Part shown: in pieces, positions 37,301 to 47,710 of the stretch | Layout: each line of letters starts with the position of its first letter | Position numbering within the stretch: position 1 is the stretch's first letter | NCBI GenBank assembly: GCA_945643635.1 | Contig: CALZFC010000082.1 | Span: 485,001 to 549,000, forward strand | DNA length: 64,000 bases | Direction: 5' to 3' | DNA from: Allodiplogaster sudhausi | Taxonomy: Eukaryota > Nematoda > Chromadorea > Rhabditida > Diplogasteridae | Program-made: the position numbers and the translations under genes | The notes under the pieces: model-generated | What the model was told of the DNA's origin: nothing | The model's database searches: none | What the model saw: only the letters and a program-made list of their open reading frames with translations

Positions 37301-40300
37301 TTTATTTCTTGTTTGCTTAATTAGGAGTGGCACTGTACGTCTCGTCATGTCGCGCAGCTTCTCGCCGCTCTCGCGGTTCTCAAGAGCGACGGCGTCGCCT
37401 GCATCAAATTGGCAGACTCCATCATCGATCATACGGTAGGATTCTCGTCTTATTACTGTAGGTGGATAATAATACGGTGCTTCCTCAAATAAATATGTTG
37501 AAAATGGGCTACTTTCTTTCATGTCTGCATTTTTCTATTGTCAGGTCGGGCTCATCTTCTGGGCCCACATTGCATTTGAGCGCGTCTCCATATACAAGCC
37601 GAACACGAGCCGAATCGGCAACGGCGAACGGTTTTTTTTAACTCATTTTATTTTTAAAAAATACTTTTTTGATTTAAAACCTTTTTTTTTTGAACAAGAT
37701 TTTTTTTCTTATTACCATGAAGGCTCGTTTTATATTTAAATAAGGAAAGAACGATAATGGATAATTCTCTGTTTTCACTAGGTTTCTCGTTGCCTCCAAG
37801 CCGATCGCTGGAGTGAGCGATGTCGTTAAAGAATTCTTATCGCGGGTTCTCGAGTGCGAATTGGAGAATGAAGAGGTTCCTTCTCGGTGTAATAATAGTC
37901 TTTAAGACTTTTTTAAGTTAGGAATTTATTAACCAATGCATATTACATATATTGCTGGTGATCAACAGTATATCTTTCTTTTGTTATGCTCTCCGGGTGA
38001 TCAGAAGGAATCTTTTCATCGCTCAAGAGCACGAACATAAATCGTCTATCTAGCTTCCGGTTCGGGAGTCTATACGTCGAGTTATCTCAGACGAGTGAGT
38101 CTAATGAAATCTGGGGAATTTCTGTCACAAAACCCAGTCGAGACTCCTGTTTAATTTCTCTTTAAAATTTCTATGATTTTATTCGGCTTTTCCTTCTAAA
38201 GGGGTGTCGATTCTCTCGGCTTAGGTTTCATTATCAATTGGTGTGCTGCCAATTAATTTTTTTGAGTCATAGTACTAATTTAATAATGAAAATATCCAAA
38301 TGTATTCAAATTAGGTACTGCACTGCTAAATGTCATAAAAGCCTTAAATGAGGCCATAAGGACTCCTACCACGAAATCCCTGACAAATTTGATAGATTTA
38401 AAAAAAAGTACGGTGTAAAGAATCCACAGAAATGATGCTATTGCACCTTGCCTCTCTCTACAGAAACTTGTGGTCTGCATAACTGGCAGGTGAGCTGACG
38501 TCTTATGCAAAACCCGGCCAATGTTGGTTGTGCGCACCGTTGCATGTTTTCCATGCACAGGAGTTAAACACCCCGTCTGCCACGGTGTGGCTCTTCCAAG
38601 GATCAAATATTCGCGAATTCAAAGCAGGGAATACACTTGTTAATTTCCTCAGAGCAGTGGAATTTTTGTGAGTTCGGGACAATTGCAATCGAAGTTTCTA
38701 TTTCAACCTGACCAAATAAGGCGAACATAAAAACGCTTTAAGGGACCTAGTTTGCAATTGGAATGAGGACCTAACGCAACATTTTCATAGCGTCTCTAAT
38801 TGCTGCGAGCTCTCTAGAAGACTCATTCATCTTCCTTTCCTTACCCCAACTCTGAGATACGCCCAAGGTCCTTCCTGCAAGCCAGTTCCCTGTATCTTCT
38901 CATGCACAAGCACATCTCGAGAAATTCTTAGATGTAACAACATTTACTGATGGGGCTTCATAACATGGCCATAACAAAAACGGTGGGGGAGAAAAACATA
39001 GCAGATTAACTTGGGCAATCCGTGCAATATTCGCGAGCATATGCGAGTTGGCGCCAGTCAGTAATTCTGCTACATCATTCGCGAGACGCATGTTCGCGAG
39101 GCCAGCTTCTCCCGTCTCTTCAGCTAGGCTCTTCAGCACAATGGTGACCAATGGATCCAAAAACATGCCGTAATCAGTTTAGAAAAACAAGACAACATAA
39201 AATAAGTGCAGCTTGTTAAAGAACGCAGAAAATAGTTCTTGCATTCATTCTAGAATTGTTGGCTCTTTTAAAATGTTCCCCCCCCAAATGTTTTCAAGCA
39301 TTACTAAAAAAAGAAGGTGTCATCTGTCGTAAACTGTGTCGCATGATATAATTTGTCCGGGAAATTGGTAGTAACCACGAGGTAACCTCTGTGTTCTCCG
39401 CGTTAATGCACCACGTAAGGGACAAGCCCACAAAAGTGTCCATGACCATAGAGATTTTTTTCTTTTTTGTCCAGTACACGTCCAGGATATGTCTTAGACA
39501 TGTCCTAGACCCCTGAGTATTAGGCAGCAGTGGATGTGTCCTGAACATGTGCCCGTTTTATTTTGAAACGGTCATGACCGATTGTCCTTGACATGTCGTG
39601 GACAAACGGCAAGATTAATGCCGCGGCTGATCTCTTGTATGTCTCGAGATTTGGCGTAAAATTGTATGTTGAAAACACAGGTTTTGGAGGCATCTTCTAT
39701 AATTTTTTCAGGTCGTTCTTTCAATTGCTCCAAGGAACTTGCTCAATGAATCCCCTGCTTTCTGCGAGTATATCCGTCGCTGTAATAAGGAGTACGTTAA
39801 TTTGTATTAAAAAAATTTCAGACCTTTTGTCAAGTTATGAATATCTAATGTCGATAGTGAATTACAAACGTATTAGAAACATCTAAACGATTCAATAAAC
39901 GCGGCATTCTGCATGTTAAACTTCGAACGCATATGTACATACATATGTTGGGAGTATGATGGATGGGCAGCGGTCAAATGGGCAGCGGGCAAACGGCAAG
40001 CTGCCGTTTGCCGTAAACGTGATATAATGTTATTATTTTCGCCAAACTATTGATTCAAAAACTTTGATAACATCACGCAATATTTTTTCTTCTTTGATTT
40101 TGGATCATTTTTTCTATCATACACATTTTGAATATGTTTTATTTACAGGCAATATTTTACAGAAGTATTTTTAAAAATAATTATCATAACATTATAACAA
40201 TACAACAGTTCTTGGAAATCATTGAATCCCTTCTATTTGCGAATATTCAGTAAGCACCGACGGCTTTCAAGTGATCCAACTTGTCCCTGACAATTGAACC

Positions 40301-42580
40301 ATTCTTCGTGTGCCCAGTCAAAGTCGTCTTGTTCTGGGGGCTCTACTGGGGGGGGGGTAAGATTTTCGGAAGATGCAGATTGATACAGAGCCTGGAACTC
40401 CTTCTGGTGTTGGAACCTAGCATACCTTGTACTTTATACGTACATACGTATATACGTTATACTAACGTATGTACATGTGTATACGTATCTATAGCAAACT
40501 TCCCGATCTTGAATCTTTTTGTCAATTGCCTTGAAATAGGGAAATGCGTTGAACTGCACTTCGGCCTGTGGATAGACGGCCTGTGGATTTCTCTTTCAAA
40601 GTCTGTGTAAAATTAAACAAATTACTACAAAAATTTGTTATTCATACCCATCATGACTTTTGTAGGAGGTGGTACCTCTTCTCTCTGAAAGAAGGAGAAG
40701 ACTTCCTGGTACCTCCTTTTGTCAATACAACTCAACTAACTGCTCAACTGGTCGCCTCGAAACTGCTCAATCATCAAAAAGAGTTCCAGGCTCTGTATCA
40801 ATCTTCATTTTCCGAAAATCTCACCCCCCCCCCAGGAGAGCTCCCAGAACAGGAATGGGCACATGAAGAATAGTTCACTTGGAAGGGACAAGTTGGATCA
40901 CTTGAAAGCCGTTGGTGCTTACGTGAATATTCGCAAATAGAAGGGATTCAATGATTTCCAAGAACTGTTGTATTGTTATAATGTTATGATAATTATTTTT
41001 AAAAATACTTCTGTAAAATATTGCCTGTAAATAAAACATATTAAAAATGTGTATGATAGAAAAAATGATCCAAAATCAAAGAAGAAAAAATATTGCGTGA
41101 TGTTATCAAAGTTTTTGAATCAATAGTTTGGCTAAAATCATAAAATTATATCACGTTTACGGCAAACGGCAGCTTGCCGTTTGCCCATTTCACCGCTGCC
41201 CAAATGACCGCTGCCCATTTGACCGCTGCCCAAATGACCGCTGCCCATCCATCACACTCCCCATATGTTTACCTACAATTCAGGCTAGCTGATCGACAGC
41301 TTTGGGCCCTGCAGAGCTACCTGGAATACACTGAGAATGAAAATATCATCAATTCACATCAGGCAAGTCGTCACAAATCCTATGTAAAATATTTACTCTG
41401 CAAGAGAGTATGCGTAGTTTCTCTCTCAATTTGCTTGCAATCTTGTCGAAAATGAAGCAAACAGCTTTGCACATTTATTCGTGCACGGAAATACATGGAG
41501 AACTGCAAATGCATATGATTTTAATGCCTACGATAATTAGTTGTCTTCACCATAGTATGTCTTGTTTTCGACTACAGTGTTTGTTCATTGCAGAAAGAGT
41601 GCCTCGAGACGTGCTTGCCATTCTACCGTATGCCAAATATACCAAAGTGCCACGCAACACCGTACATTAATTGTACGCACCCATCACCTGAAGACGTTCT
41701 TGAGATGCTTTGTGAAAAGAATAATGTTCAGGTAAAGTTACCTTTTTCCTTTTCCAATCACCATATTAATGGAGAAAAAAACTTAAGAATTAGAGATAAG
41801 TTCCCTTGTTAAGTTTGAATATTTATTGTCTTAGATATGGCAAATGTAAGTACATACTAGTTCTATTGTTTACTAATCATGTAAACTGATTCAGGTGCCA
41901 GCTGGGATTATGAAATCGTCTCGAATCACCCTGGATGATCAACTGCTGAAGCGGAAGTCGCCCGGCGATTCGCTCTTCTCATCTTCGCTTATTGACACTG
42001 AAAAAAGACCGTTCCTTCTCGTCATCACATCGGTTCTGTTTTGCTTACCTTAACAGTTGCCCGTGATACGCTTTTAGACTCCTAAACTGTTCACTCGAAA
42101 CAAAAAGTCACTGTTCGCAAGATGAAAATTCAGTAAAATGATCATTTTCCAAGATTTTAGTCTCTATTCTGTTCGAGATGTCACTTGTCCTCTTCATGTA
42201 GGCTGGCGTTTTCGTGCGTCCGCTAGACGCGAATACTGGCAAGAATTTGGATTGGCGTCTCCTTGGCCGCCGCGTCCAATATTTCCTTCTGCCTCCCAAG
42301 ACCGTTCTCATGGTGGAAGTGATCGAAAGGGATCATTCGATGGTATTCCAAATTGGCCTATCGGAGCTTTCTTTTTGTTGGAGAAACATTAAGGGAGAGA
42401 GAGAGGGGAGACATAGAGAGAAAGAAAGAATCAATTTTTAAGTCTTCGAGTAACGGCTACAAGGAGCCTTTCCACATCCGCGTCCTGGACGCTGCTCTCC
42501 TTGCCGACGACGATGTCTCCACTCTTCCACTGGAAAAACGGTTGGCTGCAGCCCAGAAATGTCTCTACGTCTTCAACAAG
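34328..42580 (+). CDS. CMTR1: CMTR1-like cap 2'-O-methyltransferase homologue, probable pseudoenzyme, 3'-truncated
   Basis: Exons: 34328-34441, 34675-34743, 34892-34966, 35212-35304, 35965-36039, 36320-36410, 36799-36917, 37048-37128, 37325-37435, 37545-37630, 37782-37875, 39712-39791, 41284-41362, 41594-41731, 41895-42032, 42202-42342, 42443-42580 (574 codons, phases agree). The chain aligns from memory with the FtsJ/RFM domain and C-terminal guanylyltransferase-like domain of CMTR1, which makes cap1 on mRNA in the nucleus. The family GPGG SAM loop is replaced by AIFP (residues 145-148), the first catalytic Lys by Gln96 and the catalytic Asp by Glu229; Lys267 and Glu304 are kept. No G-patch is seen upstream. 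TTTAG at 34258-34262 may be a trans-splice acceptor. Introns after exons 5 and 13 have GC donors. The last two family exons, present in the copy at 56.3 kb, are missing where gypsy sequence starts. Family assignment is firm; loss of activity is inferred. Confidence 0.85.
35528..35951. mobile_element. 424-bp TTAA MITE in intron 4 of the CMTR1-like gene
   Basis: The left end TTAAAGGAGCTGTCTGTGG is matched by the inverted right end CCATGGATAGTTCCTTTAA. TTAA flanks both sides, and the termini resemble the MITE at 14941-15060. The right end is 13 bases before exon 5 of the gene. Internal sequence includes the dispersed GCGAATTCAAACGTTAG motif. Confidence 0.75.
36088..36175. mobile_element. MITE fragment in intron 5 of the CMTR1-like gene
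   Basis: It begins TTAAAGGAGGGCGATC and matches the reverse complement of 18802-18930 through ATTATGTAAGATTTC and the following 40 bases. The other terminus was not identified. Confidence 0.5.
37876..39711. other. long intron 11 of the CMTR1-like gene
   Basis: No exon was found in this 1.8-kb intron. The donor GTTCCT is weak. The distal part contains a reverse-strand block at about 38900-39550 that may be decayed transposase. The rest is unremarkable AT-rich sequence. Confidence 0.5.
38900..39550 (-). pseudogene. possible decayed hAT-type transposase
   Basis: Two adjacent open frames read toward lower coordinates. One contains KKKISMVMDTFVGLSLTW followed by VTSWLLPIS, which resembles the segment around the first catalytic Asp of hAT transposases. 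The other has LANDVAELLTGANSHM. Both are short and broken. The assignment rests on weak pattern similarity only. Confidence 0.3.
39950..41261. mobile_element. 1.3-kb foldback element with 8-bp target duplication
   Basis: Left arm 39950-40400 and right arm 40781-41261 are inverted copies of each other, over 450 bases, differing by scattered substitutions and small indels. The ends are GGGAGTATGATGGATGGGC and the near-identical inverse. CATATGTT flanks both sides exactly (39942-39949 and 41262-41269). Subterminal direct repeats of GACCGCTGCCCAAAT-type sequence occur at the right end. The centre 40401-40780 has no recognisable transposase, so it is non-autonomous. An 8-bp duplication fits hAT-type or similar elements. 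The partial gene copy at 56-58 kb lacks it, so it inserted after the duplication or was lost there. Confidence 0.88.
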
Positions 42581-42639
42581 GTCAGTTGATATGCACTCTT
42601 AGGAAAATGAAGTTCACATCGGAGACTCTGTCCTTCCAT

Positions 42640-44480
42640 TTCTGTCTTCTCATACGGAGGTGTACCGCTGGAAGCCCGGACAAGTATCTGCACTGGCTAT
42701 TCTGGACGACTATTTCGTCGAACCCAATGAGAGAAAAGCCATCCGGATTGCCCTGCCAGATACCGACGGCATTTCGGAAGACCTGGCAATCTACAGAATC
42801 CAGCCTCAAATGGGACACGGAATAGCAGACTGGTTTCGAAAAAGCGAAAGAACTGTTGACTTCGGCACCGGTTCTGGCGAATCCAATTCCTGGCACTCCG
42901 TTCATAATCGAAATGGACGCAAGTGCAATTGCCATCGCTGGAGTTCTTCTACAGAAAAGTCAAGGACGGCTCCATCCAATTGCTTATTCCAGCCGAAAAC
43001 TGACAAGCGCGGAACGACGATACGCCGCTCTGGAGACAGAAGCGCTGGCTATCGTCTTCGCCTTAAAGACCTTTCGTCAGTACATATACGGCAGCCCGAC
43101 TACGATTGTCACAGACCACAAGCAATTGATATCACTCCTGAAAAGAAAAGACCTGGAATTACGACTACTAAAATACCAGATGACGATTCAAGGGGAAGAC
43201 ATTCAAATTGAATATCGTCCTGGCCGACAACATGCGGTGCCAGACGCGCTCTCCAGATACCTGGAGGATGAATTCGCAGAGCCAAAACCAGAACGGGAAC
43301 ACACGAAACCACAGATCAACGTCATCGAATTATCTTAAATCAAGACAGCGCAGGAGTCAACTCCGTGGATTCAGCAGCTGAAAGAGAAAATTTCAGAGGA
43401 ACCAAGCCAGCAGTATCTACTCGAAAATAATATTCTCTAGGAAGTAACGCCGGATAGCGAAAGCCCCGTCATTGTACTCCCCAGGGAAAACAAAATCATC
43501 AACGGCATAATTCAGCATTTTCACGAGAAGGCATGCGCTCATGCTGGAACGAAGAAAACCGCTGCATGCATCAGACAAAGATTCAAATGGAGATCGATGT
43601 CCGTAGACATTGCTAACTACATTCGGACATGCGACAAGTGCCAGAAACTGAAAGCTCTCCTGCATGACTACAGTTACGAGCCACTTGGAGAATACGAGAT
43701 TCCAGAGAGACCAATGGAAAGCCCTTGCCGGAAACCGTCCGTGAATACCGCTATATAGCAGTGTTTGTGGATGCACTATCAAAATGGCTCATCGCTGAAC
43801 CAATGGTGGACCAAACTTCGAAAACCATAATCGAAGTATTTCTAAAACGAATGTGTCATATCCACGGCATACCTCAGAAGCTCGTTACAGATAAAGGAAC
43901 TAACCTGCTATCTGGAGAATTTCAAGATGCAATGAAGGCACTTGGAATCGAGCACGCCACATCGACTCCCTACCGACATAGCGAACACGGGCTTGCTGAG
44001 CGAGCAATCAGAACATTGGAGGATGCTCTCACACCCTATGCTGGAGACTAACAAACGAACTGGGACTTGATTATCTCCAACACTACATTCATCATCAACT
44101 CTATGAAGCACACGACGACGAAGGCGTCGCAATTCAAAATTCTTTATGGACGAGAACCAGTTCTGCCGGAGGACAGAAACCTGAACACGCCATTTCGGAA
44201 ACGTACAATGACGGAAGTCGAACATCAAAAGCGACATGAAGAATGCTGGAAGGCAGTACGGATGCATATAAAGAACGCTCAGGAGAGCCAGAAGACCGAA
44301 TACGACAACAGATATCGAACTCGATCTCGCCCAATACAAGAAAATGACGAGGTGTTCCTTCGGGGTGCACCTCGAGCGAACAAGCTGGCGGAACGCTCTT
44401 CACGACCAGTAAGAGTAGTCCACACGGACGGAAGCAAGATTACTGTCGATGTCCGCCCCAATGTATTTGCCAAATAGCAC
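42640..44480 (+). mobile_element. Ty3/gypsy pol fragment (RT end, RNase H, integrase), broken
   Basis: The frame 42856-43338 covers the end of reverse transcriptase and the RNase H domain (MDASAIAIAGVLLQ, then ALETEALAI and VTDHKQL). In-frame stops fall at 43336-43338 and 43438-43440. The integrase zinc-binding His-His-Cys-Cys segment lies at about 43500-43650. The catalytic core is in another frame at 43725-44051 with its Asp (VFVDALSKW), Asp (VTDKGTNL) and Glu (LAERAI). A stop at 44049-44051 precedes the C-terminal region, which ends at 44477. A small deletion near 43715, relative to the copy at 47.5 kb, causes the frame change. Order RT-RH-IN is that of Ty3/gypsy. It is not functional as it stands. 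Confidence 0.85.
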
Positions 44481-45406
44481 AAGGATAACGTCAGAAAATA
44501 CAACCGATGAGAAACGGAAGGACTGTTTAATGCGGGAGAACAAGGACCCGAAAGAACTAAAGAAAACAGACAAACAAAGTGACGAGAAATGGAAACGCCA
44601 GTTGGCGGAAGACAATCGAACCGACAGCAGAGGCAGAAGAGGAACGAAAACTACTACTATTAGAAACACCAGCAGCTCTACTCATTAATTACTAATCTCA
44701 TTAATATTCTTTAAAAAAAATACATTTATACATCCCGATCCCTTATTTCTTGCTATATTTTCTTCCTCTTCTCTTCCTTGCATTCTTCTCGGCACATCAA
44801 CACACAAACGCTCTCTCACCTCTCGTCAGCATAACAACGGATCTGCTTACTTATTTCGGAACAACTGCGTCTCTCTCACTCTCTCTCCCTCTAAGTCTCT
44901 CGATAACAACAGCGATCTCTATCACTCTCGGCAAGCCAAAGATCCGCGACTCTTCCTCTTCCGCCATATGGCCAACAACCGGGGCAATATCAGCTGACTA
45001 ACAACCCGGAAGGCAAAGCGCAGGTGGACAACTGTAGAGTAATTAATTGCTGTTGATAACAAGCTGCCTGCTGACTCTTCCTCTCACGGAACCGTTTTCA
45101 TTCGAGTAAGGAGTGACGCACACAATCACTGGTCAAGGAATGGGAAAAAACTCCGCCCAGTGGCTTCTAATTCAAAAGCCAGATAAGAGCCAGCCAAACA
45201 CATACTCCCATGAGCGACCAAGGAGCCGTCCTTCAAGTCGACATTTTTTTTTACAACTAATTTCTCGCGGATACCTATTCTACATATGGATACGGACACA
45301 CATATATATACATGTGTATATCTATGTATGTGAGTGTATATACATAAGTCTGTATATATAATATCTGAATAAGGACCGGACTGACATTTACCCTCTGCAG
45401 AAAGAC
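44481..45406. other. retroelement-derived spacer
   Basis: This stretch follows the integrase tail and precedes the coiled-coil ORF. It holds a basic, Lys/Glu-rich open frame at 44449-44688 that continues the integrase tail in another frame, a short TC patch near 44870-44900 and an alternating (TA/TG)n patch near 45297-45360. No independent gene is seen. Confidence 0.5.
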
Positions 45407-45730
45407 ATGGAAGCAGATGATTCGTTCGTTCACATCTCCGCCGTGACCGTATTCCGCCCTCCCTCGCCCGGAGAACGCGCCACAGTCCCAGCAAGCGAGC
45501 ATGTACCGGCAGAGATCGCCAGATTGGTCGTGCAAACCTGGCGAGCAAACGAAAATCTCGTGAGGGAAAAGGAAGAACATCGACTTACAACGGACCTGCT
45601 AGAGAGAGCAGAAAGGGAGAATGGACGATTGGGAGAAAAGATAAGCGCGCTCGAGCATCAAATCAAGAAGATGGAACAAGAGAGGAGGGCATTAATATTT
45701 TGTCGAGTTTTAATTGTATTAAAAGAATAG
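45407..45730 (+). CDS. 107-codon coiled-coil ORF within the retroelement cluster
   Basis: It begins MEADDSFVHISAVTVFRPPS and continues as a charged helix rich in Glu, Arg and Leu, typical of a coiled coil. Related sequence occurs at 50816-51110 and, more weakly, about 48795-48940. It is preceded by CCCTCTGCAG, also conserved at the 50.8-kb copy and possibly a splice acceptor. It lies just before a purine tract and LTR, so it is probably the last ORF of the retroelement. Its function is unknown. Confidence 0.45.
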   Translation: MEADDSFVHISAVTVFRPPSPGERATVPASEHVPAEIARLVVQTWRANENLVREKEEHRLTTDLLERAERENGRLGEKISALEHQIKKMEQERRALIFCRVLIVLKE

Positions 45731-45833
45731 TATGAACAACAATCGTTATATACATTTATTTGTTCAAAATATACATTTATTTATAGAGCAGCTCTAGAAA
45801 ATGAGCGAGACGCTCATCAATGCGGAGGGGGGA

Positions 45834-46032
45834 TGTTATGCTCCCTCGAGCTGCCCGGCTAGAGGCGGGGCCCTGGGAGTGGAGAAGGGGGAGAGCAGTG
45901 GTGTGAAGAAGATCAGCGAGAGACGGCGGCTCTCCTCCCCCGGGTCCCCCCTCGTTCCCCGTACTATGTATGTATGTATAACATCTTTAACTGAAGAATA
46001 AAGCATCATCATTATGCGCGGCTTCCGCTACA
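45834..46032 (+). mobile_element. LTR of the gypsy-like element (copy 1)
   Basis: It begins TGTTATGC after the purine tract TGCGGAGGGGGGA and ends GGCTTCCGCTACA, giving TG...CA ends. AATAAA lies near 46000. The same 3' end occurs at 49613 and the same purine tract at 49417-49429. Confidence 0.65.
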
Positions 46033-46054
46033 CCCCAACAAGGATACAAGAGCG

Positions 46055-47710
46055 AACACGCTTTGACAAAATACAACCGACGAGATGATACACCACGCCA
46101 ACATGATGAAATCGCTGTTACCATCATCCCAAACAAAAGAAAGCAGCACAAGAAACAAAAGAAGACGACTTCAAAAGACTACAACTACGAAGACGACGAC
46201 ACCTATACACCAACACAGACATACTCGCGACGATTAAACCGACTTCAGAAGAAGAATCATACGGACGACTTCTACTACTACTAGAAAAGAAAATAAACAC
46301 TCCACAGCCAAACGCTCAGAGAATAGGTACTCCAAAAGTACACCGACGAACGTCGCAGACAAGCTCAAGACACCGAATTGAAATAAAACAGCTATGTATG
46401 TCTGGAACCTGGAGCGCAAGCAAGAAATGCTACAAGAGCGACTGCCTCCTTCAGGCCAGGATATACGAACTGGAGAAGGAGCGCGCAATGAAAGAAGAAG
46501 AGTGGTGAGAGAGCAATCCCCTCCCCATTTATTTTCTTTTCTCTTCCCTGCCCTCATTGTCTGTCCCTCTTGATTTTCCAGTCACTCTCGCGACTTATTT
46601 ACATGAGCCGCGAGAGATCGGAAACGGCGACGAAGTACTATTCAGAGGAGAACCGCGGAAGAACAAGTTGGCTGAACGGTCACATAAACCCGTCCGCGTC
46701 ATTAGAACATATGGCAGCAAAACTTTTGCTGAAGTCAGGCCCGGGAAGGAATCCACCTGGCACAAAGATAATACCATCAAATACAACCGAAGAAATGACA
46801 CACCGCGGCAGAAGGATGGAATCGTAGTTACCGTACTTCCAAGCAAGAGAAAGCAGCAGACGAAGCTGAAAAATACGACTACATACACTACAACTACGAA
46901 GAAGATGACGGCTACACAGCAAGACAGACATACCCACGACGATCAAACTAGAATCATTCGGACGACTTCTACTACTACTAGAGAAGAAAATAAATACAAC
47001 ACAACCCGTAGAAATGTATACGTATTCCTCAATGCATAGCATTAGAAATTTTCTTCGTCGCTCTATATATTTCTTCCTAAAACCAGGAGCTGAGAGACAT
47101 TCAGCTATCTTCAGGAAAAAATACGAGGATGCCCTGAAGGAAGAAGTCACGGTGCACACTATGCTCTGGTGAGTGGAGGCGAGAGAGGAGCTAAACGCGA
47201 AACACATAGATGATTTGTACCAGAACGAAAATGACGAAGAAGTTCAACATCGAGAGCACCACAACGACATCATTCAGGGCTTTCACCAGTAGGCATGTGC
47301 CAAAGCAGGAATGAAGAAAACCGCTGCATTTGTCAGACAAAGATTCAAATGGAGATCTATGTCTACAGACATAAAGCAAACTACAGTCGGATAAGCGACA
47401 AGTTCCAGTAGTTGAAAGCTGTCCGCAAAAGTACAGTTACTACGAGCCCTCATAACATACTAGATTCCTGAGAGACCGATGGAAAGAATTCATCTCGATA
47501 TCGCTGGACTTTGCCGGAAACTGTCGCCATATAGCAGTGTTCGTGGATGCACTATCGAAATGGCTCACTGCTGAACCAATGGTTGACCAAACGTCGAAAA
47601 CCATAATCGCAGTATTCGTCAAACGAGTGTGCCGTGTTCACGGCATTAGCCAGAACCAGGTCACAGATAGAGGACCTAACCTTCTGTCTGTAGAATTTCT
47701 TTTTTTCTGG
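46055..47710 (+). mobile_element. rearranged integrase fragments of the gypsy-like element
   Basis: Pieces related to 43.5-44.6 kb recur out of order: a Lys-rich integrase tail at about 46055-46285, a second integrase C-terminal region at about 46600-47039, zinc-binding pieces at about 47270-47400, and a catalytic-core piece at 47537-47700 that stops just after the second Asp. The order is inconsistent with a single insertion, so at least two elements or a rearrangement are present. Confidence 0.7.

Noticed and set aside
42600..42760. TEVYRWKPG frame as a further CMTR1 exon
   Set aside because: The EVYR match to the family is only four residues, no good acceptor precedes it, and the true C-terminal exons are seen in the other copy with different sequence.
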